Shown one piece after another: positions 45,757 through 56,474 of a stretch of 64,000 nt of DNA (within the stretch, counting starts at the first letter, position 1; every line of letters starts with the position of its first letter). The translations under genes and the position numbers were made by a program. Below the pieces are notes generated by a model. That model ran no database searches, was not told where the DNA came from, and saw nothing but the letters and a program-made list of their open reading frames with translations. The DNA is from Rothia mucilaginosa ATCC 25296 (GTDB taxonomy: Bacteria > Actinomycetota > Actinomycetes > Actinomycetales > Micrococcaceae). The stretch is from the NCBI RefSeq assembly GCF_000175615.1, contig NZ_ACVO01000016.1, positions 106,801-170,800 of the forward strand. The letters are read 5' to 3'.

Positions 45757-46899
45757 CTAGTCCATAGGTAGGTCATTCAGGCTGGTGGACACGTACTCCC
45801 ACCAGGTCGGCACCAACCCGGCATTCATCGCAACCCTCTGCGACAGCATGTGCGACGGGCTCGTACCGTAGAACGGTAGGTACCCTTCCGCCAGGGTCAG
45901 GCGTGCGGCATCTCGCACCAGGGCGCTCGCAATACCCGCGCCGCGGAAGGCGGGCAGCACGTCAATGCCAATCTGGCGCATAATCGGCGAATCGTCACTC
46001 AGGCCAACCATAGCGATAGGGTCTGCGAGCGCGGGGCTCTCCCCCGCCGCGGGTGCATCAGGTGTATCCCCATCCACCGGGTATGCGGCAAGCACCAGCA
46101 CATCCGGGCGGGTCACGCTAAAGCCCAGCGCGTTCGAGTAGCGCTTATCCCCGCGGAAACGCTCAAACTTTTCAGCGTCCAGCAGCTCCACGCGCAGGCG
46201 GGTTACGCGCGCCTGCGTGTCCTGCGGGTCAACCTCAAGCGCACCCGCGGAAGCGTTTGCCTCCCTGCGGATGGTGCGCTCGCCCGTGATTTCGGCAAGC
46301 AACGCAGCCTTCAGCTCGGCGGGGTCAACGCGACGCATCATGCCCACACCGGGCACGGCGCACTTGACCTCCTGCGCCTGCACGCCCTCGGGTACGACCG
46401 AGTTCAGCAGGGCGCGGCCGGGCGTGTAGTAGATGCTAGTGCCGCTGACCTGCTGGGTGTAGGGGGTGAGCAGTTCGTTGAGCTGGCGCAGTTGCGCGTA
46501 GTCGCCGAGCCAGTTCGACTGGTCGCCGAGCATGTAGTCGATGGCCTTGTCCAGCACGCGCGGATGTTTGGCGCAGAGAATGCCGACGCTCGCGTAGTTG
46601 GCGACGCGCAACTCCCAGATGTCGTCGTTGCGGCGGCGTGCGGCGCCCATCTTCTCGGAGGGAGGCTGCACGGTGGCGAGCAGCGGCAGGCTCTCGGCGT
46701 CCGGGTAGTCGCGTAGCTCTTCGAGGGCGCGGCTAATCGAGCCAGGCGCCTGGCAGAAGTCCGCCTCCAGCTGGGTGTGCAGGATGTGCCGCGCACGGTC
46801 CGCGGTGGTCACAGCGCCGCGGTTCGCAGCACCACGGTTCGCAGCGCCACGGGTTGCCTGAGCTCCCCGCGTGGGTTCGGTTCCTTGAGTATCAGTCAC
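45757..46899 (-). CDS. GNAT-family N-acetyltransferase
   Basis: A 380-residue protein. The C-terminal GNAT domain has IGIDVLPAFRGAGIASALV (acetyl-CoA binding, about residues 315-333) and LPFYGTSPSHMLSQRVAMNAG. The N-terminal half is a separate helical/beta domain with no known function. The first 30 residues contain a near-repeat of RGA units (TRGAANRGAANRGA), matched by a repeat in the DNA at 46802-46855. The acceptor is unknown. Confidence 0.87.
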   Translation of the reverse strand: MTDTQGTEPTRGAQATRGAANRGAANRGAVTTADRARHILHTQLEADFCQAPGSISRALEELRDYPDAESLPLLATVQPPSEKMGAARRRNDDIWELRVANYASVGILCAKHPRVLDKAIDYMLGDQSNWLGDYAQLRQLNELLTPYTQQVSGTSIYYTPGRALLNSVVPEGVQAQEVKCAVPGVGMMRRVDPAELKAALLAEITGERTIRREANASAGALEVDPQDTQARVTRLRVELLDAEKFERFRGDKRYSNALGFSVTRPDVLVLAAYPVDGDTPDAPAAGESPALADPIAMVGLSDDSPIMRQIGIDVLPAFRGAGIASALVRDAARLTLAEGYLPFYGTSPSHMLSQRVAMNAGLVPTWWEYVSTSLNDLPMD

Positions 46900-46944
46900 G
46901 TAGGTTTCCTCTAGGGCAAATTTTTGACTAGTTCAGAATCTCGG

Positions 46945-49833
46945 CTAGCTCAGGATTTCAGCAAGGAACGCGCCGGTGTGCGAGCCCTTCACCTGAGCCA
47001 CCTGTTCCGGGGTTCCTTCGGCGATGACGGTGCCGCCGCCGCTACCGCCTTCGGGGCCCATGTCGATAATCCAGTCGGCGCACTTGACCACGTCCAGGTT
47101 GTGCTCGATGGTGATGACGCTATTGCCCTTGTCCACCAGCGATTGCAGCACGGCGAGCAGCTTGCGGATGTCTTCAAAGTGCAGGCCGGTGGTCGGCTCG
47201 TCCAGCACGTAGATGGAGCGGCCGTTGGAGCGCTTCTGCAGTTCGGTTGCGAGCTTCACGCGCTGCGCTTCACCGCCGGAGAGGGTGGTTGCGGGCTGGC
47301 CCAGGCGAATGTAGCCCAGGCCCACGTCCACGAGGGTGTTCAGGTGGCGCGCAATCGGGGTGAACGCAGCGAAGAACTCTGCGGCTTCTTCCACGGGCAT
47401 TTCGAGTACGTCGGCGATGGTCTTGCCCTTGTAATGCACTTCGAGGGTTTCGCGGTTGTAGCGCTTGCCGTGGCAGGTTTCGCAGGGCACGTACACGTCC
47501 GGCAGGAAGTTCATTTCAATCTTCAGGGTGCCGTCGCCGGAGCAGTCCTCGCAGCGGCCGCCCTTGACGTTGAAGGAGAATCGACCCGGGGTGTAGCCGC
47601 GCATTTTCGCTTCGCTGGTCTCTGCGAACAGCTTGCGGATGTGGTCGAACACGCCGGTGTAGGTGGCGGGGTTCGAGCGCGGGGTACGGCCGATGGGCGA
47701 CTGGTCCACGTGAATGACCTTGTCCAGGTGTTCCAAGCCGTCGATACTCTTGTGGCGGCCGGGTACCTGCTTGGCGCCGTTGAGCTTGTTCGCCAGGGAG
47801 GTGTACAGAATGTCGTTGACCAGGGTGGACTTGCCTGAGCCGGACACACCAGTCACCGCGGTGAACACGCCCAGCGGGAAGGACACGGTCACGTTCTTGA
47901 GGTTGTTTTCGCGGGCGCCGCGCACGGTCAGCTGGCGTTCCTTGTCCACGGGGCGGCGGGATGCGGGCACCTCAATGCTGCGGCGGCCAGCCATGTAGTC
48001 GCCGGTAATGGACTTGGTGTTCTTCAGCAGCTCCTCAAAGCTGCCGGAGTGCACGATTTCGCCGCCGTGCTCGCCGGCGCCGGGCCCCACATCCACGATC
48101 CAGTCGGCTTCGCGCATGGTGTCTTCGTCATGCTCAACCACGATAAGCGTATTGCCCATATCGCGCAGCTTAGTCAGGGTTTCGATGAGGCGGCGGTTAT
48201 CGCGCTGGTGCAGACCGATGGAGGGCTCGTCGAGCACGTAGAGCACGCCGACCAGGCCCGAACCAATCTGGGTTGCGAGGCGGATGCGCTGCGCCTCACC
48301 GCCGGAGAGCGTACCGGCGGAGCGTGAGAGGGTCAGGTAGTCCAGACCCACGTCCAGCAGGAACTGCAGGCGCGCGTCAATTTCCTTGAGGACCTGCTCG
48401 CCGATCTTGGCTTCGCGGGCGCTGAGCTGCAGGCTACGCACGAAGGCGAGCGCGTCAGCCAGGGACAGGTCGGTAATGTCTGCGATGGACTGGCCGCCAA
48501 CCTTCACGCCAAGGATGGTCGGGTTCAGGCGCGCGCCACCGCAGGAGGGGCAAGCAACCTGGCGCATGTACTGTTCGTAGCGGTCGCGGGCGAAGTCCGA
48601 TTCGGTTTCTTCGTGCTTGCGCTTAATGTACGCCTTCACGCCTTCGAACCCGGAGGTGTAGCGGCGTTCGCGGCCGAATCGGTTGCGGTAGGACACCTCA
48701 ACCTTGTAGTCCTTGCCGTCCAGGATGGCGGCGCGGGTCTTGGCGGGCAGGTCCTTGAAGGGGGTGTTCAGGTCGAAGCCGAGCTCCTCCCCCAGACCCG
48801 CAAGCAGGCGCAGCCAGTATTCGGTGGTTGCTTTGCCCTGCGACCAGGGGGCGATAGCGCCCTCGCCGAGGGTCAGGTCGGGGTTGGGCACGAGCAGTTC
48901 GGTGTCTACCTCCAGGCGCGAGCCGATGCCGTCACAGGCGCTACATGCACCGAACGGCGAGTTGAAGGAGAAGGCGCGCGGCTCGATGGTGTCAATCTGC
49001 AGCGGGTGGTTGTTGGGGCAGGCGAGGTTTTCGCTGAAGGAGCGGGTGCGTTCAGGGTCGTCCTGCTCGCGGTCCACGAAGTCGATGAGCACGCGACCGT
49101 CGGCGAGCTTGAGCGCGGTTTCAATGGAATCGGTGAGGCGCTGGTGAATACCGTCCTTAATGACGATGCGGTCGACGACCACCTCGATGGTGTGTTTGTA
49201 CTGCTTGGCGAGCTTGGGCGGGTCGGAGAGCTGCACGGTTTCGCCGTCCACGCGGGCACGCGAGTAGCCCTGGGTGAGCAGGTCCTTGAAGAGGTCCACG
49301 AACTCGCCCTTTCGTGCGCTGACGACGGGCGCGAGGATCTGCAGGCGGGTGCGTTCGGGGTACTCCTGCAGAATATCCACGATCTGCTGCGGGGTCTGCT
49401 GGGTGATTTCTTCGCCACATTCGGGGCAGTGCGGGTGGCCGATGCGCGCCCAGAGCAGACGCATGTAGTCGTAGATTTCGGTGATGGTACCGACGGTTGA
49501 GCGCGGGTTTTTGGAGGTGGACTTCTGGTCGATAGACACCGCCGGGGAGAGGCCCTCGATGAAGTCTACGTCGGGCTTGTCGACCTGTCCGAGGAACATA
49601 CGCGCATAGGAGGACAGCGACTCAACGTAGCGGCGCTGACCTTCCGCAAAGATGGTGTCGAAGGCGAGGGAGGACTTACCGGAGCCGGAGAGGCCGGTGA
49701 AGACGACCATCGCATCACGCGGAATGGTGAGGTCTACGTTCTTGAGGTTGTTTTCGCGGGCACCCTGAACCCGGATACTGGTCAGATCGTTCGCTTTGAG
49801 TGCGGTGCTACCGTGTGCCGGGCGGGGTGTCAT
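46945..49833 (-). CDS. uvrA: Excinuclease ABC subunit A (UvrA)
   Basis: A 962-residue DNA damage-recognition ATPase of nucleotide excision repair. Two ABC-type ATP sites: Walker [14 protein letters not shown] and [13 protein letters not shown]. Two signatures [12 protein letters not shown] and [12 protein letters not shown], zinc modules with CSACDG and [14 protein letters not shown], and [14 protein letters not shown]. Length is normal. ATG 49833 has AAAGGA upstream. A LexA-like box lies 23-38 bp before the start. Confidence 0.98.
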   Translation of the reverse strand: MTPRPAHGSTALKANDLTSIRVQGARENNLKNVDLTIPRDAMVVFTGLSGSGKSSLAFDTIFAEGQRRYVESLSSYARMFLGQVDKPDVDFIEGLSPAVSIDQKSTSKNPRSTVGTITEIYDYMRLLWARIGHPHCPECGEEITQQTPQQIVDILQEYPERTRLQILAPVVSARKGEFVDLFKDLLTQGYSRARVDGETVQLSDPPKLAKQYKHTIEVVVDRIVIKDGIHQRLTDSIETALKLADGRVLIDFVDREQDDPERTRSFSENLACPNNHPLQIDTIEPRAFSFNSPFGACSACDGIGSRLEVDTELLVPNPDLTLGEGAIAPWSQGKATTEYWLRLLAGLGEELGFDLNTPFKDLPAKTRAAILDGKDYKVEVSYRNRFGRERRYTSGFEGVKAYIKRKHEETESDFARDRYEQYMRQVACPSCGGARLNPTILGVKVGGQSIADITDLSLADALAFVRSLQLSAREAKIGEQVLKEIDARLQFLLDVGLDYLTLSRSAGTLSGGEAQRIRLATQIGSGLVGVLYVLDEPSIGLHQRDNRRLIETLTKLRDMGNTLIVVEHDEDTMREADWIVDVGPGAGEHGGEIVHSGSFEELLKNTKSITGDYMAGRRSIEVPASRRPVDKERQLTVRGARENNLKNVTVSFPLGVFTAVTGVSGSGKSTLVNDILYTSLANKLNGAKQVPGRHKSIDGLEHLDKVIHVDQSPIGRTPRSNPATYTGVFDHIRKLFAETSEAKMRGYTPGRFSFNVKGGRCEDCSGDGTLKIEMNFLPDVYVPCETCHGKRYNRETLEVHYKGKTIADVLEMPVEEAAEFFAAFTPIARHLNTLVDVGLGYIRLGQPATTLSGGEAQRVKLATELQKRSNGRSIYVLDEPTTGLHFEDIRKLLAVLQSLVDKGNSVITIEHNLDVVKCADWIIDMGPEGGSGGGTVIAEGTPEQVAQVKGSHTGAFLAEILS

Positions 49834-49855
49834 CGAAAATCCTTTCGTCTTATCT

Positions 49856-49871
49856 TCGAACTTAAATTCTA
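49856..49871. promoter_or_regulatory. Candidate LexA (SOS) box upstream of uvrA
   Basis: TCGAACTTAAATTCTA matches 10 of the 12 fixed bases of the actinobacterial LexA site TCGAAC-N4-GTTCGA, with a perfect left half. It lies 23 bp before the uvrA ATG, in a typical operator position. Confidence 0.55.
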
Positions 49872-49959
49872 CACCCTCACGCCTTTCACCAGCGGGATTA
49901 TGCGGCCGGTGAAGGCATGAGGGTGCAGTACTTATATGAGGCGGACTGGCAGGCGCGGT

Positions 49960-50733
49960 TTACCAGCCGCGGGTTCCCCACTCTTCCAGGTGGGGGCGCT
50001 CGTCGCCGAGGGTGGTGGAGCGGCCATGGCCGGGCAGTACGATGGCGTCGTCTTCGAAGCCGCCGAAGAGCTTTTCGAGCACGTTGGAGAAGAGCTCACC
50101 GAACTGTTGCGGGGAGTCGGTCTTGCCCACGCCGCCGGGGAAGAGGGTGTCGCCGGTGAACAGCAGGGTTGCGGGGGTGCCGTCTTCCCAGGTGGTTTCG
50201 AGGGTGTAGACGATGGATCCGGGGGTGTGGCCGGGCACGTGCAGGGCGTGGATGACGGTGTCGGAGAGGTAGAAGTCGAAGCTTTCGCCGCCGGTCAGCT
50301 CTTCTTCGACGGTGTAGTCTTCCAGTTCCTTAATCTCAGCAGCGTCAGCTGCACCCGCGGAGGTCACGGCACCGGTGAGGTGGTCGAGCTCCTTAATAGC
50401 GCGAATGTGGTCCCAGTGGCCGTGGGTGACCAGAATGCCGGTCAGGCCGATTGCGCGGGGCCTGATGGAGTTGAAGTCCTCTTCCTTCTCCATGACGCGC
50501 ACGCGGCGTTCTTCGCCGTCTGCCAGTTCGAGCTGCGGGCAGTCGTTCAGGAGCGCGTCGAGAGTGAAAGCGTAGAGTTCTTCTGCGTCGTCTGCAGGGT
50601 CGATGAGCACCTGCTCGCCGGTGGCGCGCATGGTGATGAGGTAGACGCTGTTGTCCATCTCGGAGACACTGAACGCACGGACGGTCAGTTCGGGGTTCTC
50701 AAAGATGAGGGTGGGTTCGGGGTAAGTAGTCAT
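49960..50733 (-). CDS. Metallo-beta-lactamase-fold hydrolase (glyoxalase II-like)
   Basis: A 257-residue MBL-fold hydrolase. The metal site THGHWDH, then HVPGHTPGS, LLFTGDTLFPGG and LPGHGRST are the usual five motifs. Such small MBL proteins include hydroxyacylglutathione hydrolase-like enzymes and sulfur dioxygenases; the substrate here is unknown. I start at ATG 50733 (MTTYPEP); the open frame continues to 50766. It lies 126 bp upstream of uvrA on the same strand but is probably expressed from its own promoter. Confidence 0.9.
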   Translation of the reverse strand: MTTYPEPTLIFENPELTVRAFSVSEMDNSVYLITMRATGEQVLIDPADDAEELYAFTLDALLNDCPQLELADGEERRVRVMEKEEDFNSIRPRAIGLTGILVTHGHWDHIRAIKELDHLTGAVTSAGAADAAEIKELEDYTVEEELTGGESFDFYLSDTVIHALHVPGHTPGSIVYTLETTWEDGTPATLLFTGDTLFPGGVGKTDSPQQFGELFSNVLEKLFGGFEDDAIVLPGHGRSTTLGDERPHLEEWGTRGW

Positions 50734-50986
50734 AGTTCCAGTGTAGGGGTTGTGACCGCACAGCATGCGCCTATGCGGTTCGCTCCCCCATCAGCGCATT
50801 CGGCGTTGAACGCGCGGGGTACATGTACGGGTTGCCTGTGCGGGATGCATGTGCGGGATGCACAGGGAACAGATTCTGGAGCACGCTCGATACAGATTGG
50901 GTTCAGCGCGGATTAGGTTCCGGCTGGATTCAGCCCGGCTGGATCCCGCCCGGCTGAGGTTCCACTGAAATTCAAAAGTTAAACAG

Positions 50987-51020
50987 AGAAGCGACTGCGC
51001 ATCGATACACAGTCGCTTCT
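50987..51020 (-). terminator. Intrinsic terminator without a recognised gene
   Basis: AGAAGCGACTG pairs perfectly with CAGTCGCTTCT around a 12-base loop. On the minus strand it is followed by CTGTTTAACTTTTG. It must end a transcript that starts beyond 51020, yet no established gene lies there. Confidence 0.75.
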
Positions 51021-51045
51021 CATGACACCCAGGGGTATCTATCAC

Positions 51046-51240
51046 TCACTCAAACACAAGCAACCCGAGGACTTTGGAAATCTCACGATTACTTGATGAC
51101 TCAATAGTAGCGAACTTTTTGGGGGCTGTTTTACCGCCCAATTTGGTACGGAGAGCCGGATTTAGTGACCCGCGCCTCATTGTAATCATTCTGTAATAAA
51201 AACGGGTGTTTTTTAGGGTATCCATACGTACCAATTTCAT
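51046..51240 (-). CDS. Possible small protein, 64 residues
   Basis: An open frame ending 26 bp before the terminator hairpin. The product (MKLVRMDTLKNTRFYYRM..) is basic and has no family I recognise. No good ribosome-binding site precedes ATG 51240. Support is only its position upstream of a terminator; a small RNA is an equal alternative. Confidence 0.25.
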   Translation of the reverse strand: MKLVRMDTLKNTRFYYRMITMRRGSLNPALRTKLGGKTAPKKFATIESSSNREISKVLGLLVFE

Positions 51241-51987
51241 TTTTTTCGAGTTTTAGCGTGACTTATTTCACCCAAAATAATTTTAGAATTTCCCTCTTTT
51301 GGCACTTCAGTGCACCTTTAACTTAAGCTCCACACTCGGCAATCCCAAAGGTTCAATACCCAGTTTTAGCCCGGTATTCTGCGGAAGTAGAGGGTTAAGG
51401 TGAAAGTATCTTCAAGTACTTGCAACTTCATAAGCGGGAAAAAATGTACTGCTCACCGTTCAAAATCTGCACAATTATTCGCGCGGGGGCAAAATCAATT
51501 GGTCTGTTTTATCCCTGTAGGTACCCCCTAAAGTAGAGGTTTTATTACAAAACAATAACACCAGCCCCACCTTCAGGTTCACTGAGTGCACCCATTAAAA
51601 CCCCTTTCAAAAAGCAAAATACCTAGTCAATGCCGTATTTTCACAAAATGCAAGACAGTGTGTCACTAAAAAATCAACCTCTATAGATTGTTTAATAAAA
51701 CCTGACCTTCAAGCACAAATAGAGCCCAATTATTAACCAGCACGTACCAATTTCACCCTCAAAACAGGCGCCCTAGAAGCCTCAATGAAAGGTTGAAAGA
51801 CCCCTCCACCAGGGGTTTCAGGATCCTTCACTCCCCCTGGTTGCTGCCTGGTTGCAGCCTAGTTTCATTCTGTTTTCAAGAGCTCCGCTCCCCCGCCCTC
51901 AAGCGTTGCACACCTCGTATTCGCCCCTCATGCTTCCATGTATCTGGGGCAGAGCATTCCACAAAAGCACCATAGGGCCACAGCAAA

Positions 51988-52026
51988 GGCGGCGCCCCTC
52001 CCCCGCTGTGGGGAAGGAGCGCCGCC
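51988..52026 (-). terminator. Terminator hairpin downstream of fhs
   Basis: GGCGGCGCCCCTCCCCC pairs with GGGGAAGGAGCGCCGCC, with two mismatches, around a short loop, 46 bp past the fhs stop. Confidence 0.75.
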
Positions 52027-52071
52027 TCCACTAGCTATAAATCAGCTGGAACAGCCGCTTTAGGACAAGCC

Positions 52072-53784
52072 TTAGGACAGGCCGACCATCACGCCGTTCT
52101 CGTCGAAGCCGATGCGCTCAGCTGCGGGGCTCTTGCTCAGGCCCGGCATGGTGCGCATGGTGCCGCAGATAGCGTAGACGTAGCCAGCACCTGCAGCCAG
52201 GCGAACCTCGCGCACGGGCAGGGTCCAACCGGTCGGTGCGCCCTTCAGAGTTGCATCCGAAGAGATGGACAGGTGGGTCTTCGCGATAACCACGGGCAGG
52301 TGCGAGTAGCCCAGCTCAGCGAAACGCTTCAGCTGCTTAGCGGCAGCGGGAGCAATCGAAATGCCGTCCGCGCCGTAGACCTTGGTCGCAACCTTCTCAA
52401 TCTTGGTCTCGATGGAGTCCTCAAGATCGTAGGTGTACTTCAGATCCGAAACGTCGTCACATGCCTCAGCAACCACGTCCGCCAGGTCGGTGGTGCCCTT
52501 ACCGCCCTCAGCCACACCGCGGTGGATAGCGACGCGAGCACCGGCTTCCTCAGCAATACGGCGGATGGTCTCGTGCTCGGACTCGAAGTCGGTCGGGAAG
52601 GCGTTGATTGCCACGACCGGCTGAACACCGAAGTTGCGCACAATCTCGATGTGCTTCTTCAGGTTCTCTGCGCCCTTCTCCACGTCGGAGGGGCTTTCCT
52701 GCAGCATGCCTTCGGGCAGGGGCTTGCCCGGAACGATCTTGTACAGGCCGGAGTGGGACTTCAGGGAGCGCACGGTTACGACGAGCACTGCTGCGTCCGG
52801 CTTCAGGCCGGAGACGCGGCACTTGACGTTGAAGAAACGCTCCGCACCCATATCGGCACCGAAGCCAGCCTCGGTAATCACGTAGTCGGAGTACTCCAGA
52901 CCAACGTAGTCGGCGACCACGGAGGAGTTACCGGTTGCGATGTTGCCGAAGGGGCCCGCGTGAATCAGTGCGGGGGTGTGCTCCAGGGTCTGCAGCAGGT
53001 TCGGGTTGATTGCGTCTGCCAGGATGACGGACATTGCGCCGTCAGCCTTCAGATCGGCTGCGGTGACGGGCTCGCCGTCGTAGTTCAGGCCGATCACAAT
53101 CTTTGCCAGGCGCTCGCGGAGGTCCTTGAAGGAGGTTGCCAGCGAGAGAATCACCATGATTTCGGAGGCGCTGGTGATGTCGAAACCGGTCTCGCGGACC
53201 ACGCCGTCCATGCGTTCGCCCAGGCCCACGACGATGTTGCGCAGGGAGCGGTCGTTCATGTCGATAACGCGGCGCCACTCGATTGCGCGCGGGTCGATGC
53301 GCAGCTCGTTGCCGTGGTGCAGGTGGTTGTCGATCATGGCGGCAAGCAGGTTGTGTGCTGCGGTGACGGCGTGGAAGTCGCCGGTCAGGTGCAGGTTCAG
53401 CTTCTCCATGGGAACGATCTGGGAGTAGCCGCCGCCTGCTGCGCCGCCCTTGATGCCGAAGGTCGGGCCCATTGCGGGCTGACGCAGAGCCAGGATTGCC
53501 TTGCGGCCGGTCTGTGCGAAGCCCTGTGCGAGGGAGACGGAGGTTGCGGTCTTACCTTCACCGAGCGGGGTGGGGGTGACTGCGGTAACCACGATGTACT
53601 TGGAGCCGCGCTTGCGGGCGGTCTCTGCGTTGGTGGTTTCGTCGAGGAGGACCTTAGCGACATACTTGCCGTAGGGTTCAAGGCGATCTTCGCTGATGCC
53701 GTTGTCTGCTGCGATCTTGTTAATAGGCCAAAGATCGGCGGCAAGTGCGATTTCGAGGTCGGAAGGGAAAGGCTTCTTCGTCAT
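52072..53784 (-). CDS. fhs: Formate-tetrahydrofolate ligase
   Basis: A 570-residue enzyme that makes 10-formyltetrahydrofolate from formate, THF and ATP for purine and formyl-methionine synthesis. The ATP loop is TPTPLGEGKTATSVSLAQG near residue 65, then RQPAMGPTFGIKGGAAGGG and FHAVTAAHNLL. Three in-frame ATGs are close; I chose 53784 because GAAGG lies seven bases upstream, whereas ATG 53790 overlaps that site. Length is normal. No adjacent folate genes are seen. Confidence 0.97.
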   Translation of the reverse strand: MTKKPFPSDLEIALAADLWPINKIAADNGISEDRLEPYGKYVAKVLLDETTNAETARKRGSKYIVVTAVTPTPLGEGKTATSVSLAQGFAQTGRKAILALRQPAMGPTFGIKGGAAGGGYSQIVPMEKLNLHLTGDFHAVTAAHNLLAAMIDNHLHHGNELRIDPRAIEWRRVIDMNDRSLRNIVVGLGERMDGVVRETGFDITSASEIMVILSLATSFKDLRERLAKIVIGLNYDGEPVTAADLKADGAMSVILADAINPNLLQTLEHTPALIHAGPFGNIATGNSSVVADYVGLEYSDYVITEAGFGADMGAERFFNVKCRVSGLKPDAAVLVVTVRSLKSHSGLYKIVPGKPLPEGMLQESPSDVEKGAENLKKHIEIVRNFGVQPVVAINAFPTDFESEHETIRRIAEEAGARVAIHRGVAEGGKGTTDLADVVAEACDDVSDLKYTYDLEDSIETKIEKVATKVYGADGISIAPAAAKQLKRFAELGYSHLPVVIAKTHLSISSDATLKGAPTGWTLPVREVRLAAGAGYVYAICGTMRTMPGLSKSPAAERIGFDENGVMVGLS

Positions 53785-53893
53785 TGTCATCCTTCGAGTT
53801 GTACGAATCATGCTCTTTTATTCTATGCCTTGGCTCACTCATTTGTCCCTCACCTCGCCGGAAGGTGGCAAATAAACCCAATTTTTAATGCAC

Positions 53894-53952
53894 TAATCCC
53901 CGCAACCGGCACCCTACGCTCACGTGGAGCGGCAGGGTCGGTGCGGGGATTA
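53894..53952 (-). terminator. Long inverted repeat downstream of the alcohol dehydrogenase gene
   Basis: TAATCCCCGCA (53894-53904) pairs with TGCGGGGATTA (53942-53952), and inner parts pair imperfectly. It lies 66 bp after the dehydrogenase stop and before fhs. Confidence 0.75.
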
Positions 53953-54017
53953 GTAGCGCATACACGCTGGGCTGCCGGTACAGGACCCGGTATAGGAACC
54001 GGCGCTACAGCAGGCTA

Positions 54018-55061
54018 TTACGGCATGGTCAGCAGAACCTTGGTGGCGGTACGCTGGTCCATTGCCTCGTAACCCTTAGCTGCCTCGTCGATGGGCAGAA
54101 CCATGTCGAACACCTTACCGGGCTCAATTTCGCCCTTGTAAATCAGGTCGATGAGGGTCGGCAGGTACTTGCGCACGGGGGCGGGGCCGCCCTCCAGGTG
54201 AACCTGCTTGCCGAAGAGCTTATCGGTGCCGATGGAGCTGTCGTGCGGCACGCCCACGAAGCCGATGTAACCGCCATGGCGTACACAGCCGAGAGCCTGG
54301 TCGAAGGACTGCTGGGTGCCAACAGCCTCCGCAACGCCGTGTGCGCCCACGCCGTCGGTGAGCTCCATGACCTTGGCGATGCCCTCTTCGCCGCGCTCTT
54401 CCACGATGTGGGTTGCGCCGAATGCCTTAGCGAGCGCCTGACGTTCGGGGTTGCGGGACATGATGATGATCTTCTCCGCGCCGAGCTGCTTAGCGCCGAT
54501 GACTGCGCTCAGGCCGACTGCGCCGTCGCCAACAACGACGATGGTCTTGCCGGGGCCTGCCTGCGCTGCGTCTGCTGCGTACCAGCCGGTGCCGAGCACG
54601 TCGGATGCCGCCATCAGGTGCGGGATCTGCTCTGCGGTGGGTGCGGCAGGGGTCTTGACGAGGGTGCCGTCTGCGAAGGGTACGCGGGCGTATTCTGCCT
54701 GGGTGCCGTTGGAGCGTGCGCCGATGAAGGCGTCGCCTGCTGCGATTGCCTTGAGGCAGCGGGAGGGGTAGCCTGCAGTGCAGGTTTCGCATTCGCCGCA
54801 GGAGATGCAGAAGGAGCCTACGACGAAGTCGCCGGGGGCTACGGTGGTGACCTCGGAGCCGACCTCTACGACTTCGCCGATGTATTCGTGGCCCATTGCC
54901 CGGTGGTCGACGGGCTGTGCGCCGCGATAGGGCCACAGGTCGGAGCCGCAGATGCAGGATGCTGCGAGCTTGATGATGGCGTCGGTGGGTTCGAGCAGGG
55001 TCGGCTTCTCAACTTCGTTGACGACGACCTTGCCGGGGGCTTCCATAACAACTGAACGCAT
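54018..55061 (-). CDS. Zinc-dependent alcohol dehydrogenase-like protein
   Basis: A 347-residue medium-chain dehydrogenase. The catalytic zinc site shows ICGSDLWPYRG and GHEYIGEV, the structural zinc site CGECETCTAGYPSRC (four cysteines), and the NAD(P) loop VVGDGAVGLSAVIGAKQLGA. The substrate is not evident; members act on alcohols, threonine or similar. ATG 55061 has AAAGGAAC upstream. It stands alone between two terminators. Confidence 0.93.
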   Translation of the reverse strand: MRSVVMEAPGKVVVNEVEKPTLLEPTDAIIKLAASCICGSDLWPYRGAQPVDHRAMGHEYIGEVVEVGSEVTTVAPGDFVVGSFCISCGECETCTAGYPSRCLKAIAAGDAFIGARSNGTQAEYARVPFADGTLVKTPAAPTAEQIPHLMAASDVLGTGWYAADAAQAGPGKTIVVVGDGAVGLSAVIGAKQLGAEKIIIMSRNPERQALAKAFGATHIVEERGEEGIAKVMELTDGVGAHGVAEAVGTQQSFDQALGCVRHGGYIGFVGVPHDSSIGTDKLFGKQVHLEGGPAPVRKYLPTLIDLIYKGEIEPGKVFDMVLPIDEAAKGYEAMDQRTATKVLLTMP

Positions 55062-55278
55062 GATGTTCCTTTCAAATCTGCGTTGATGGTTAGTCGTATC
55101 AGACTACGCCCCGCACCCCGATATATCAATAATTTTTTATGCTACGGGGTGAAGGTAAAAATTCCGGCAATCGGAACCAGAAAAACCGCTCCCGCTCCCC
55201 CGATTCCCCAGCGCTTCCGCGCCAGGTTATACCGGGGAAGCCTGGGCATCCTGGCACGTTAAATAGCCCGGTTAAACG

Positions 55279-55321
55279 GCGGAAACCCCGCGCATCCACA
55301 GTGGACACGCGGGGGTTCCGC
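55279..55321 (-). terminator. Terminator of the nrdHIEF operon
   Basis: GCGGAAACCCCGCG (55279-55292) pairs with CGCGGGGGTTCCGC (55308-55321) with one mismatch. It lies about 30 bp after the nrdF stop. Confidence 0.8.
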
Positions 55322-55349
55322 TTGGTTTTCTCACGGCGAGAAGGGGCGC

Positions 55350-56420
<1,071 letters not shown>

Positions 56421-56474
56421 CCAGTCTTTAGTTATAGTGTGCCAGCTCAGGCTGAATGCGTCACAGCATTCGGG

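Larger units (their letters stand above)
50734..52071. other. 1.3-kb gene-poor, AT-rich region between fhs and the MBL-fold gene
   Basis: The only clear elements are two terminator-type hairpins (50987-51020 and 51988-52026), short tandem repeats (13-bp unit at 50837-50862, 15-bp unit at 50921-50950 with a partial third), and a 14-base direct repeat (ACGTACCAATTTCA at 51226 and 51742). A 64-codon open frame just upstream of the first hairpin is listed separately. Otherwise I see nothing recognisable. Confidence 0.55.
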
